Assembly: GCA_023634235.1 (NCBI GenBank)
Contig: JAMKCF010000013.1
Location: forward strand, 17,671,705-17,735,704
Direction of reading: 5' to 3'
Source: Pisaster brevispinus
Taxonomy: Eukaryota > Echinodermata > Asteroidea > Forcipulatida > Asteriidae
DNA length: 64,000 bases
Below the pieces are notes generated by a model. That model did not search any database, had not been told where the DNA came from, and worked only from the letters and a program-made list of their open reading frames with translations. Position 1 is the first letter of the stretch. Every line of letters starts with the position of its first letter. Of the stretch, positions 1 to 11,702 are shown piece after piece. The position numbers were made by a program, and so were the translations under genes.

Positions 1-79
1 AATGTAATTGTTCGTTAAAAATCGGCCAGAAATCGAACCAAGCATCTGTAACTAATGACAACTTGACAACTTTTTGCAG

Positions 80-443
80 GGACCATCCGAACGATACCAC
101 TCCGTATCACTACTACGATCCCAACGGTAAAGTGGAATGTAAATACTACCAGACTAGCGAGGAACGTCTCAACGGGGGTCACCTCTTCATCACAGAGAAG
201 GCAGTCTTTGCTCGCTGGGCCCGTAAGTTTAACATGAGCTTCCACTCGCCGTGGTGGAACATCACTGCTCTGGCCCCCAACACCACTGCCCTCGAGACAC
301 CCTTCCTGAAGAAGTTCTACGAGGCAAAGAAGAACAACAGAACAATCGTGCGGCACCGGAGGGTGATAAAGCGGGTCATCAAGAGGGTGGTCGTCAGGCG
401 GAAGGTACCGGTGATGAAGAAATCACCCAAGACCAAATCATGA
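80..443 (+). CDS. Gene A: ST6GalNAc-like sialyltransferase, last exon only
   Basis: C-terminal exon of a Golgi alpha-2,6-sialyltransferase (GT29, ST6GalNAc III/V/VI type), which transfers sialic acid from CMP-Neu5Ac to a glycan. The exon follows a pyrimidine-rich acceptor ending TTTTTGCAG at 79 and begins with the last base of a split codon, as in genes B, C and D. It encodes DHPNDTTPYHYYD (motif III, HYYD) and GGHLFITEKAVFARWA (motif VS, His and Glu five residues apart), with two N-glycosylation sequons after it (NMS, NIT) and more further on. The last ~25 residues are unusually rich in Arg, Lys and Val. Stop TGA is at 441-443. Upstream exons with motifs L and S lie outside the window, so the gene is partial here. 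It is convergent with gene B. Family assignment is secure; donor and acceptor specificity is not determined. Confidence 0.88.
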
Positions 444-3400
444 TGTTGAGTTAAACTGTTTGCATATGTAAATACTTCTCTGTAGTGTTTTTAATATATT
501 GAATATGAATATCAGGTATCCGTCCCTAGAGATTGCGCTAACGAAATATGTGCCCATTATACACGAAGCAAGTTGCTTTAAAATACACAGTTTAACACTC
601 AGCAGAGCATTCGAACAAACTGGAAATCTGCCGAAATGCCTTCGACTGGTGACTACTCTAGTTTCTAACACCCCTATGTTCCGATTAACCCTTTTGATCT
701 ACACTCTAGGGTTACGGTTAGGCCTATATGGTTAGGGTTAGGGTTCGGATTAGGAAAATACTAGGGGTGTCGGAACATATATGTGTGTAACCCCTCACTT
801 GGTGTCCCCCAAATGTTGTCTTTCCAATATTGGATTGTTACCTTTGTACCTATAACAGTGGACAAAGAGGGGGAACCTTTGGGCTACATTGGATCTTCTA
901 AAGGTGTAAAGGCAAACTGAAAGAATAATGAACAGTAAACATTGCAAATGCCGCGTCAAATGTTGTATTTATTCATTGACAAATCTACAAGCACTGGTGT
1001 ACCTTGTCACTGCAGCGATTCGCGGCTTCCTTACTAAAACATTTTCGAATGTTGGAGTGGCAGTAATTTTACTGTCTAAAAAAACTGTCTGCCTTTGAAG
1101 TAATTTTTTTATGAAAACAATCTGTTGATTGTAAATCCTAGTGGTTTGGGAAAAGTTTTTGTCGTCAGTACAATTTGTTTAAGGTTCCCGTACTGTTAAT
1201 GACGTCATCGACTTATCCCTTTCGCTTCCACGTTGTTAAGGTGTAAGCAATATGGAATAATGAATTTGTTCGCTAATAAAGTGCGGGTGAATACAAACAA
1301 TGAAATTAAGAAATAACTGTTCTAAGATCTAAATACAACAAAGCATGATAGTATTTAGAAATAAAAACATTTCACTAACAATGGAATAGTTATTAATTTA
1401 TTCATTTTCAAGTATTTTATATTATAGTTCTTAATTTAGATCGAGCTTTAAAGGTGCTATCACTAGAAGTTTTCCCAGGTAACTTTGCAATTAGATGTCT
1501 TACCCGTTGGCCTGATTTTGATTTATATTTGGGTCCCACTCTCAGAAACATTTACCAGTGCGTTGACCAACCATTCGAAAACATCGAACTGCTGATTGTG
1601 TATTTTTGCACAACCGTGCATCGAACTGTGTATGTGCACCGTGCAGATGCATTCACCACATGATATCGCAGGCAGACTACTAAAACTATGGGTCAAAAAC
1701 CGCTGTGGACATTGTTTAATGGTTAAAAAAGTAGGAGGGTTAAAGAGCTCTGTTCTGAACGAACTAGTCCAGGAGCTTGTCAAAGGTTAACAATAACGGA
1801 CCTTTCCTTAGAGACGTACAGTGTCATACGGTGCAAAAACAAAAACAAACAAAAAAGTAAAATAAAAAATAAAAAATTACTGATAAATCAATAGCGCTAC
1901 CCAAAACAAAATACACACATTATTCATAAAATAAAAGTTGTTTTAAATGTTTTGTTTTAACGGGCAGATTAGTGCTAACCTATACATTTTGGGATACTCG
2001 ATGCCGTCAATACAAAATGGTGGTCGGTGTCTGTAAAAGAATAAAACAACTCGATTTAAAGCCTTCAAAGCAACTCTTAGTCAATGCTGTTTTGATACTG
2101 TTTGCTATCATTACAAACCTCTGAAATCTTGAACAGTTATTGTCATTTATTGGTATTTGTGTTTTGGGCTAAGTTACTGTCTCAATCCCATGCGATGTGA
2201 ATTGTATTTTAAAATCAAACTTGTCAGTTGCTATATATATATTTATAGCAACGATAATTGCAGCAACGAGATTGTTTTCTTGTTACCGTCGTTGAGGACG
2301 CTGTACTACAGTCGCAAGTGTTTCTTGTGCAACAAAGTAGTGGTTGGTCACATTTTTATCAATGCATTGTTTATGTAGCATTCAAATCAAGTGTGTTTTG
2401 CACTTTTTCTTTTTGTAAAGTATGTTTCAAAATGGTTGACCTTGGTAATTGTGTCAAAAATGAGTTTACTAAGCTATTAGCAACTTCAAATTATTTACAA
2501 AAGTTGAATTTGCTCTGACTGTTTTTGACGGCGAATTCCAGCATTTCTTTATTGGCCCTCTTTGACTCTAGTTTTTGTACTACATGTAATTGTTAAATCG
2601 ATTTTAGTTGTGATGTTTTTTATTTACTGAAATGAGTATTCGACCACATTGAGTCTTTCGGGTCCAATTGTTGTGAACAGTTATATATTTATTACGAGGA
2701 TGTCACTTTGTCAACTCGAAATTTTAATGACAATAGGATTACAGTTGTTTGAAAGGGTGAGGTGTAGTTTTGTTTAGAGGTTATCAAATCCAAAACAACA
2801 CTGGGCTTAAAATTTCACGGTAACTCTCTATCAAGTACGATGTTCATAAAATAAATTTATTTGATGTACGACGATTTTGTTTGTTCCAAAACAAAATCAA
2901 AAAGCAATGATTTGGGTACATCAGCGTACAGTTGAGTGAGACAGTGTTTTGGATCCAGTGATGGCTGTTTTTTTGTTTCCAGTATTCTATTCTTGATATG
3001 AGCAAGTGAGCCAAATTAAACAGAACAAAGATATATAATTTACGTTTTAAAACGAGACCTTGAGCAATTGTTTACTTTAATTGAACTAATTGTGCTTTCC
3101 ATTATGCGACTTCTTATATGATAACAATTAAGGAACTCAAACAACTAGGTGTGATCTTGAAGATTATTTTTCTATGTGAGCTAATAGGGAGGTTCTTTAT
3201 TAATGTCTTAATTTCACTGAATAATTTAGTGTGTCTTGAGTAGTATTTATTATTGTTTTTCTTGTATAAAGTGATTCACACAGTTTTACTTTTTTCCTTG
3301 GAGTTTTCAAAAACAACCGGTGAGGAATGCATGAAAGAGCAGATAAACAATGTTGTTAAAATAAACCATGTTTTATTCACATGGATCACCACTAGAAAAG

Positions 3401-4692
3401 CGCAATGGTTCGTGTTGTTTTAAGTCAAGTATTTTAGTCGTGAATAGGTCTAATCAGGTCTTTTTTGGTCAAAAACTTGTATGTTTTGCTTTTTTATGTT
3501 TTGTATTTTTTAAGATGGTTCTACAGCTTGAACTATACAAAACTCATGGAGAACGTTTTCTAAAATTGGTCATTTATAATATTCAGTCACGTGCTTTTTG
3601 TAGGTTGCCTTTTGAAAACAGTCAACGAGTTTTTAAACAAAACAAAATCTCCGTTAAATTTGAAATCTTGTTTTATTAGAAGAGTGATTGATGTTTCGAC
3701 AGTCATGTTTTATTGAGTCTCTTTGCATTATTTGTCCGATATTGATGAGAGTGCAGAACATGGCGGCTGGCACTGCGGCAGTGGCTTGAGAACGACGTCA
3801 CAGGCATCGAAGTAGCCGTAGCCAGAGCCTCCAATTTGACACGGCCTAAATGTGAAATGAAGTTCACGTGCAGTCATTTTGGCTGCTAAGTTGAAGCCTT
3901 CCCATTGGTCAGTTGTACGTGGTATTGAATTTCTTTTGGTCTATTGCTAATCACCGGTTTTTTCAGTTGAATGTGATGTATCCACTCAAGTTATCGAAAT
4001 GAAGCTGATATTTGTTGATTCAGTAGGGTAAATGCCTTCAAATGATATCAAACATCTTAAAGATGCAAACGATACCCAAACTTGATTCAGTCACAGATTC
4101 CATTATATTAAGGTGTTAACCTTTGAACTAGTAAAGGTTAAAGTTCGACTGCATCGTAATGTTTATTTTCATGTTGCTTATTTCCAAGAAAGTGCCAATG
4201 CACGTTTTTACTAGTTTTAACGAGTTTGACAACTCCATATTATTTTAAAATAATGTTTGAAATAAAAAAATGAAAGTACACAAATCATATATGCTTTTGT
4301 TTCATACTTAATTACAGATTGTCATTTTAGTATGTAAACCATTTTGTAGATACCGAAGACATGTTTCCAGTTGAAGAAAGGTAGATTAAAAAAGTTGTAA
4401 CTTTAAAAGTAAGTTAACTTAAAGTTTATCCCCTTCTTTTTAAATGCGTTATCAAGCTTTTGCCTTGTTTGAGGTAGGTACAAGAAATTAAAGAGTTGGA
4501 CTAATTTCATGGGGGCATCATTTTGCTGCTGATCCCATAGTTATGTTTGAAGTATTGCACTGCTCTATCGTTCAGAATAACAACAGATAAACTACAAACA
4601 TTCGCCCAAAATCATTCAACCACCTGCGATGAAAAGCAAGAAATTGAACTTCCAGTCAAGTTCAAAGCCAGCTATCGGCGAAAGTGCGCCCT
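444..4692. other. Non-coding stretch between convergent genes A and B
   Basis: AT-rich sequence downstream of the stop codons of both genes. Short open frames here have no recognisable domains or splice context. An AATAAA near 1275 could serve gene A. On the other strand an AATAAA at about 4160 could serve gene B. A palindrome-prone patch rich in GGCTAC/GTAGCC-type words at about 3760-3850 resembles pieces at 7.9-8.05 kb and 53.2 kb. No RNA gene was seen. Confidence 0.5.
676..780. repeat. Telomere-like TTAGGG words inside a small dispersed repeat
   Basis: Several GGGTTA/TTAGGG-like words occur around 708-752. The patch is bounded on both sides by the word ACACCCCTA/TGTTCCGA or its complement (about 668-684 and 763-780). 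Related GTGTCGGAACA words occur near 6617. This looks like a small dispersed repeat rather than a true telomere. Confidence 0.4.
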
Positions 4693-5050
4693 CTATGGGC
4701 GTCGAAAGATCTTCTGGTGTACTGCCGGCTTGCGAATACGCCTCACAACTCGTTTGGCCCTCAACGGGGGTTGTTTGCCCCGTTGTCCGGACTGCCTCCG
4801 TTCGTACTCCTTGAACGTTCTCTTAAACAGTGTGTCGACGACCGTGTTGTCGTCGTACTCCTTCAGTTGACCGTCCCACGACGGTTCATGGAAGACGATG
4901 CCGTACATGGCGGCCCATTTGGCGAATACAGCTTTCTCAGTTAGGAACTTGTGGCCTACGTGTGTACTCTTTTCACTCCGGTTGTAGTAGTCACACTCTG
5001 TGCGTAGATTATCGTAGTAGTGATATGGATGGGTGTCATTTGGGTGCTTG
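4693..5050 (-). CDS. Gene B exon: motifs III and VS, C-terminus
   Basis: Acceptor ATATTTTTAG; the first base completes a Ser codon. It encodes KHPNDTHPYHYYD and GHKFLTEKAVFAKWA, then a ~35-residue basic tail rich in Arg and Lys ending in FRRP. Stop TAG is at 4695-4693. The basic tail resembles that of gene A but is absent from gene C, which stops soon after the catalytic domain. Confidence 0.88.
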
Positions 5051-6979
5051 CTAAAAATATGGGAATACAAAAGGCGAAAACAATAGATTATAAACATTAT
5101 TTCACTCGCTGTAGGGCAAGGATACACACAAATTCAGCTCTCATTATTCGTGATCGAAATTTGATATAAAAGTAAACTGTAAACATGTATTCATCTCAAT
5201 AAACACGTATACATTAAGGCAGAAAAGGACGAATAAAAATTGATGCCAAACAATGGAAACGCACACGCATGTACGCACTGCGCACAGCTCAGAGCCAATG
5301 ATAGGTCTTCTTGGGCGTGTGACGTCATTTACTCTGTATGAACAAGGGGTATTATGTGTTGAGATTACCTGCAGAAGTCTTCATAGATCATCCCATACAC
5401 TTCGATGGTTTCACATACGTCAAGAGCGAATAACATCGTTCCCCAGCCTGTTGACATCCACACTTTTACTGTCGACCTAAAAGTATTGCACAATGAGAAA
5501 GATGTGTTGGTTTAAACCCACACCAATGTGTGAAGAGCACCGTACGCAGTGCTTTCCGGGTTCGTTGGGAGTAGTCGAACCTTGACCTCTGACACTTGAT
5601 CAGGATATAGGCCTATAAAACGGTACTCAACAATACCCGTGTGGTACTGAGCCCCACCCATGTCATTCTTAAATCAATTTTGACTCATTTTAGAAGCTTA
5701 CTTTGAAACGTTAAGCTCCTTGTAGAATGTCATCTCATTTCGTTTCATAGCGTCTTTTGATGCGAGATACACATTGGCGTTAGGGTACCTACTAGCGTAC
5801 ACCCTACTCCACCTCGAGGGGGAATTCCAAACCCAATCCACCAAGTAGTGCCAGACGACTACGATGTCAGACCGAGTCGCCTCATCTTCAAGGTACCGAC
5901 TCCTATCTTTCACCGATCCCATCATTTGGGGAAAGTTTCTGTGACCCATGACCCTGAATGTTGTCCTGGTACCCACGTCGGCTTCGTAGGTTGTCGTAGG
6001 GGCGCCGTTCATGCGGATGACGCAGTCCGCTTCGTCAATGACGCTGCCGGCTTTGGATCCGATGAGCCGACCAGCACTGTTGACGATTGCACAGGAGCTG
6101 CATTGCTTCGATAATGGCTGCAAAGTGTGGATAACCAGAAGAAAAAAAGTATAATTTTAACATAATATTATGTGCACCGCTTTCACCAAAGTTGTTATTA
6201 TTCCTCTGACTGTTTCATTATTAATAGTCAGATCATCAGCAGACGACTTCTCCAAAATAGCCATAACATGATCATTGAGGTTAGTTTCTACTTTAGTTAT
6301 GTCTACGGCTTACGCACTTTAAGCCATATGAAACCTCGCCAAAAGCACACAAAGGGCTACAGGAACTAAGATGTTTTGGGTATTATTTTTTCCTGCCCAG
6401 TGACAAATATTATGCAGTTTTTTACCAATAGAGGGCGGTAAAGACCTTTATCGGGAGAAGAGGTTTGGGAAAAGCAATCAGCTGGCAGGCACGTCCATGA
6501 CGATGATACTTCCCCCTAATCTGCGTATGCAAATGTTATCTATCCCTTTCCACCGATTAGAATTATTGGTCTGTTTGAAAATGAGAAAAAGTATATTATG
6601 GGTGTCGAAACACAGGAGTGTCGGAACAAAGGTTGGTAACCCAAAAACCTACCATTCTGTCCCTGTAGGTTATGTACCCCTTGCATCCCAGCCAATGTTC
6701 CGGCCGGATTACGTGCCTGGTTATGTTGTAATCCACGGTTTTGTTTGTTATTCCTTGGCCTGTGTAAGCCAATTGGTTCCATTTGGTCCGCCTCCTGCTG
6801 ACGTTCCGGATGTCGTTATCTGTGTATTGGTTAGCGATGTTCGAGGTTCTGATGGTTGAACCATGGCGTGTCGTCCACCAGACGCGCTGGTTGACTTGCG
6901 CAGTTTCAAAATACGCCACAATCACTACTGTTACTATTACACTGTAGAAGCACACCGTTCCAAGCAGTTTAAAAAGCGA
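4693..6979 (-). CDS. Gene B: ST6GalNAc-like alpha-2,6-sialyltransferase (spliced)
   Basis: Type II Golgi sialyltransferase of family GT29, closest in plan to ST6GalNAc III/V/VI. On the minus strand the exons are 6979-6653, 6117-5702, 5476-5369 and 5050-4693. Joined, they give 402 residues plus a missing N-terminal piece. Phases (0, 2, 2) close perfectly and every junction is GT-AG. The product has a hydrophobic anchor, a stem with sequons, motif L, motif S with its conserved Cys, motif III (HYYD) and motif VS (HKFLTE). The membrane exon has no Met before the anchor, so a first coding exon must lie upstream of 6979. The alternative is read-through to the ATG at 7063, but a good pyrimidine-rich acceptor precedes 6979. 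The gene lies head-to-tail with gene C and parts of their coding sequence are nearly identical. Substrate specificity cannot be read from sequence. Confidence 0.88.
5369..5476 (-). CDS. Gene B exon: sialyl motif S
   Basis: A 108 nt exon between acceptor TACTTTTAG and donor CTGCAG|GTAATC, entering and leaving in phase 2. The frame reads STVKVWMSTGWGTMLFALDV, then CETIEVYGMIYEDFC. It is motif S, with the Cys that pairs with motif L in this family. It was found by hand because the exon is too short to stand out as an open frame. Confidence 0.88.
5702..6117 (-). CDS. Gene B exon: sialyl motif L
   Basis: A 416 nt exon between acceptor CACTTTGCAG and donor TCAAA|GTAAGC. It holds motif L, the CMP-sialic-acid-binding region: CSSCAIVNSAGRLIGSKAG, then DCVIRMNGAPTTTYEADVG and TRTTFRVMGHRNF. 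The exon ends in phase 2. Its first ~190 nt in transcript order are about 97% identical to gene C, while the rest is clearly more divergent. Confidence 0.9.
6653..6979 (-). CDS. Gene B exon: membrane anchor and stem
   Basis: Acceptor TTTCCTACAG precedes the exon and donor ATG|GTAGGT ends it; both ends are phase 0. It encodes LFKLLGTVCFYSVIVTVVIV, a signal-anchor, then a polar stem with NVS, NKT and NIT sequons and a C-terminal GYITYRDRM. That end matches GYVTYDNKN at the end of the same exon in gene C. The KLL and YS positions at the start align without gaps with genes C and D, which supports this acceptor. Confidence 0.8.
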
Positions 6980-7130
6980 CTGTAGGAAAGCAACATGAAC
7001 GGAATATAATGAAATCACGAGAGAGGTGTCAAATCTGATGCATGAGCTGTACACACCAATCATGTAAGTTCTCTAAAAACTACCGCGTCAGAACTGATCT
7101 GTGCCAGGGTCTCGTGTGGCTTGAGCCATC

Positions 7131-7372
7131 TATGGGTCAGCAAGGCCAGGATCCTGGGTCAGCAAGGCCAAGATCATGGGTCAGCAAGGCCAGGATCCTG
7201 TGTCAGCATGGCCAGAGAAATGGGTCAGCATGGCCAGAGAAATGGGTCAAACTGACGCAGAATTATACCGGTAGTTAGAAATCCCATTTTTGGGTCAGGC
7301 TGACCCATTACTGGGTCATGCCCCTGGGTCCCGGAATCTGGGTCAATTCTGACTGGGGGGGGGGTCAGAGTG
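7131..7372. repeat. GGGTCA tandem repeat and MITE-like piece
   Basis: About five copies of a ~22 bp unit starting GGGTCAGCAAGGCCAG or GGGTCAGCATGGCCAG are followed by inverted GGGTCA/TGACCC words and a G-run near 7357. Diverged relatives full of TGGGTCAA/TTGACCCA occur at 26.2, 31.3, 39.9 and 62.9 kb, so it belongs to a dispersed family. Confidence 0.7.
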
Positions 7373-10300
7373 TGGCGTTATCGACCTTCAATAGCAAGGA
7401 CCGGACATCTTGTTTTTCTCCAATCCATATCAACGGCACCAAACCGAGACTGGAAGAAATATAGTCAGGTCTCTTTTTTTGGCACGATGTGGAAACCATT
7501 AATCTTGACTGATGTGGTTGACAGGGGAGAAGACAAATATGGTGACAACAAGATTAAAGGCTATTCTTAAAGCAATCTGCCCAGTAATTTTAGACCGAGA
7601 CACCTCATCCTCGCAATACCGTTTCCTTTCAGTCATTGGTCTGATCCTATCACTTCTTTAAATTATCTAGTTGGGACAATGACTCGATTAATATTTTTTG
7701 TTGTTTCATATAGATATTCTTTCTCCAACCCCGCTCTAACTTCTTATTTGAATGAATTAAATTACATGCACATATATGTATACTGCATGAATGTATTTAT
7801 TTTATTAATCCCGCAGTCGGTCGAAATTCAGTGCAGCCGAACTGTGATTATCGAAAGTTTGTTTTCCCACGGCCGTGCACGGTACAAAACGAAACAGGAT
7901 TTGTTTTTGAAATGCGACACCACTGTTTTTGGCTTGGGCTCATGGCTTATGGCTAATGGCTTGGCTTATGGCTTATGAAGCCCCGTACTGTAAGCACACA
8001 TTTTCAAAATAACTGACGTAGCCGAAGCCAGGAGCCAAAGCCCCAATTGAAAGTGATCTTATTTCGAAAAGAGCCATACGTCTTTAACAACAGGCCAATA
8101 ACATTGACCTCGGTATGGTCATTTTGTGTTTTTTTGTATTCATTCAAGCTCACCATGTCACAGAGATACCAATACTCGGGCCCCCAGCTTGTTTTCAGTT
8201 ACTAAATAAATCATTTCATAAAAGTAAACTTACACATTTAAATTGAGCCATCTTTCAACACTTGGCCATCAGTTCTCAGGTTCCGTCGATACAAATTAAT
8301 CCAGTGTTTTGACCAACCATCATACCGCATACATGTACAGACACAGATATTGCGGGTAAAGAAACTCCATGTTCCTTAGACCGGGCGTCCCGAAGTAAAA
8401 AAAATATCTACTGCTACTGTACACACTGAAGGACTAATGGTAACTTTAAGCTAGCAAACTATGAAGACACTTGGATGTCTTCGGCAATCTTGTTACATAA
8501 TAAATGTTTGTCTTTCATTTTACGTCGGCTTTTCGCGTGGTCCATCTTTTGTGTATTGTGATGTTTACCGCGCAACCAAGGTGTGCAGAGATTCAACGAG
8601 ATTTTTGTGAGAGAGAATAACAAACCAAGGCAGGCCTCTGGGGCTGGACGTACATGGGCCTGTGTGCTAGATCATGTTCCCGTTGATTCAATCATCGTCT
8701 TTGCTTTACAAATGTAAATAATGTTCACAAGGTGACATGGGTGTTACTAGGTCAATGAATATCGGTTGTTGGTTTACCGTCCCAGTCTGTGACCGTATAC
8801 ATGTACATGTAGTAGAAATAGCTATGAGTCTTGTTCGCTCGTCCCCAGCGCCTTGCCTTAAAACCAAAGGCGCTGGGATGGGCAAACGTATCAAGCACGC
8901 TCATTAGTTAATGCTCAGTCCCATCATGCATCACACTCACACTGCAAGCACTGTACGCATGACGTAATTCCTGAACAAGAATCTGTGCAAGCTGATTAGC
9001 CCATCCCAGCGGTCCTGGATAGGCCGCTGGGGCCGAGTGAATGAGTCTTGTAGATACATGTAGTACTTTTTCGTTGGGGGGGGGGGGTGGTATTTTGGCA
9101 GGGGGAATTGCTGCAGGGGGGCCACCATTCTCTTATGGCATTTTGTGGCCGCGATAGCGATCCCAATTGCGATCGTTCACTGCATTGTACAAAGACGAAT
9201 TTTCCTCTTTTTCTCTCTCTTTGTTCTCGTTCTTTTTGAGAGCACTATATCGCGATTCGTTTCGTGGGATGGGGCACCTGAGGGGGGGGGGGCACTGAAA
9301 AATTGTGGTGGTGGGTGGGGGGGGGACACACTGTAATATTGTGGTGGGGAACGTGCCCCCCCCCCCCGTCTACGCCGCTGGTAGTCCCGTGGCGTACAAG
9401 GCAAATGGCAGGCATAATGTTCTAGGCATATCCAAGAAAAACAAGAAACAAACCAAGCCAACAATTATTGAGATTTCCGTTTTCACTTTGAATTTCCTGG
9501 CTATGAAGGCCGTAGGTTTGATGTGAGCGGAAAGAAATGTCTGATGTGCTAAAAAATGTACTAACAGAACAACATACAATGCAGGCGGTTGTGCTAATAA
9601 GCATTGCCTAAGTTCAGTGTGACCATGGTGTGACAAGGCCCGTATTTCAACAAGAGAAGACCCTCGTGGGTGTACGCTTGGACAACACTAACATCGGCCT
9701 AGCCTTCAATCTGAAGGTTCTTAATCAAGGGGGGGGGGGGAAATACAATTACACCATGGAGGAAGAAGCCCTTCATGTCTGTACCCGTCATTTTTTAGGT
9801 TTACACACATTGTTCATGGCACCTCACTAGTGTTGTAAAACCCGTTATTTATACGGACACACCGAATGGTATTTTCTTATTACTTATTTATTCTGCAGAG
9901 ATCTTCAATCTCGGTTTCCACATCGAGTCTTCCAACATTTTCACGATGCTTAGTATAGGCAGCTTTTGCTGATCAAACGAGAAACGTGGACGATGGTTAT
10001 ACTCGCGGCCAATGTTCTGCTTTTTACCCCAGTGAGGGCGCTGTTTTAGCTTGTGTGGGTGCACCACACTAAATTAGTTCCCATAGCGACCAAATGCTAA
10101 ATGCTCACAAAGCACTCAAAATGTATTAACAGTCTCCCAGCCTCTTGATAAAAACAAACTATATTTTTCTGGCAACTGATTACTTCAATCTTTTAAAAAT
10201 TTGGTAGGTTAGGATAGCTGTTTAGCTTTTGATCTGAGCTCATAAAAAAAAGACCCCCAAAACCGCCTTATTTAACGATCAAACCGGCCTTGCCAGACTT

Positions 10301-11416
10301 CATCTTGGAAAATGTTCCTTCACCTTTTGGAAAATTAATAAGGTCATTCTTATATTATTATTTTCATTTGATACTGCAATAAAGTTAAACTGGATACCAT
10401 TTCATCGACACTGATGATGCAGGGAAATTGGAGATAAAATGAATGTTTTTGTTAAATCAAGTACGGGAACTAAGTGATGATGGCAAGTAGATCAGTAATC
10501 TGAGTTAGCTGTGTGTTATTCTACACTCTCGATACCAGGATTGGTGGAGGTCAAGTGAAACTCATGCCACACGCAGAAATAACAGCAAAAGAATTAATTC
10601 ATTGAGTAATTATCAAAGGTATACCTTCCCTTTAATTATGTCAACACATATAAGCACTAGCATCGTCACACACGCAGCTCTTGTAGATAATATTGACAGC
10701 TTTTAGTTTTTTTGAGGTAGGGTCCTACCGTATTAGAGTCAGTTTATATTATTTTAAACAGTTTGTGGGACGTGCGACAAATGTTCTTATCAAAAATCCG
10801 GACGACTGTATAAAAACGTGATTGGTTTTCTATGTTAATTCGGCGCGCTAAACATAAGCACAAAAATTAAGTACGGTGACCGTTTCGTTCAACCTCCGCC
10901 CCCCCCCCCCCCGATCCGACCCAAGCGTGACGCCATCATTTTCACAGCGGTATCAAAGTAATAACGATTCGATTTAAACAATAGTTTCAAAGCAAGAATC
11001 CAAGAAACAAAATGTCAGTTAAATATTTATTCATCATATCGTCGATTGTCGGAATACAGCTTTTAAACGACTTTTATTACGGTCTGGCCATCTTGGTTTT
11101 CTCAAATTCAAACTATTGCAACCAAACCGAGGCTGGAAGGAGAAAGAAAACAGTGAAAACATATAGTGCGTCAAATGAGTAAGTGTGACACAGAAACAGA
11201 TCTCGCTTGATCTAGAGGTTCCACGCTAACTACGTGATTCAACATGTCTGCCTCGGCAGACATTGTGAAAAGTCATTCATCATTACCACATTCAGAAAAA
11301 CCCAATGCTGATTGTCTTCACCTTGTATCTTGTAGTCGTAGATACGAAGGTAAATAGCGCAGCGGAGATCATTTCCTGAGAACGAGGTTGAGGCTATACG
11401 GATGAAACTTCATTTA
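7373..11416. other. Non-coding stretch between genes B and C
   Basis: This stretch lies 5' of gene B and 3' of gene C, so the missing first exon and promoter of gene B should be here. I could not identify them. It contains many poly-G/poly-C runs of 9-13 bases (around 9080, 9283, 9318, 9358, 9730 and 10900). The word GAGGGCGCTGTTT near 10036 recurs near 62285. No coding frame has recognisable domains. Confidence 0.5.
7920..8055. repeat. GGCTTATGGCT / AGCCAAAGCC palindromic repeat
   Basis: Repeated GGCTTATGGCT words on the left face GTAGCCGAAGCCAGGAGCC words on the right, giving an imperfect inverted repeat. The same vocabulary appears at about 3.8 kb and 53.2 kb. It is probably a degenerate MITE. 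Confidence 0.45.
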
Positions 11417-11702
11417 TCATTCGTCACGACTTCTGTTGCCATTATGTTTCTGTTCGTAGTCCCTAAACGTTCGCTTGAACAGTGTGTCCACCACCGTGTC
11501 ATTGTCATAGTCCTTCAGGTGACCGTCCCATGACGGTTCATGAAAGACAATACCGTACATGGCGGCCCATTTGGCGAAAACAGCTTTCTCCGTAAGAAAC
11601 TTATGACCCTTTTGTGTCTGTCGTTCACTGCTGTAATAGTAACTGCACTCTGTACGGGCCTTACCAAAGTAGTGATAAGAGTAGGTGTCATTTGGGTGTT
11701 CG
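11417..11702 (-). CDS. Gene C exon: motifs III and VS, C-terminus
   Basis: Acceptor GTCCCAAACAG; the first base completes Ser. It encodes EHPNDTYSYHYFG and GHKFLTEKAVFAKWA, then FHEPSWDGHLKDYDNDTVVD, and ends NGNRSRDE with stop TGA at 11419-11417. Motif III reads HYFG, still within the family pattern. Confidence 0.87.

Noticed and set aside
700..760. Interstitial telomere
   Set aside because: Only a few imperfect TTAGGG words, embedded in a small repeat; no array.
6497..6859. 120-codon plus-strand frame
   Set aside because: Antisense to the gene B anchor exon.
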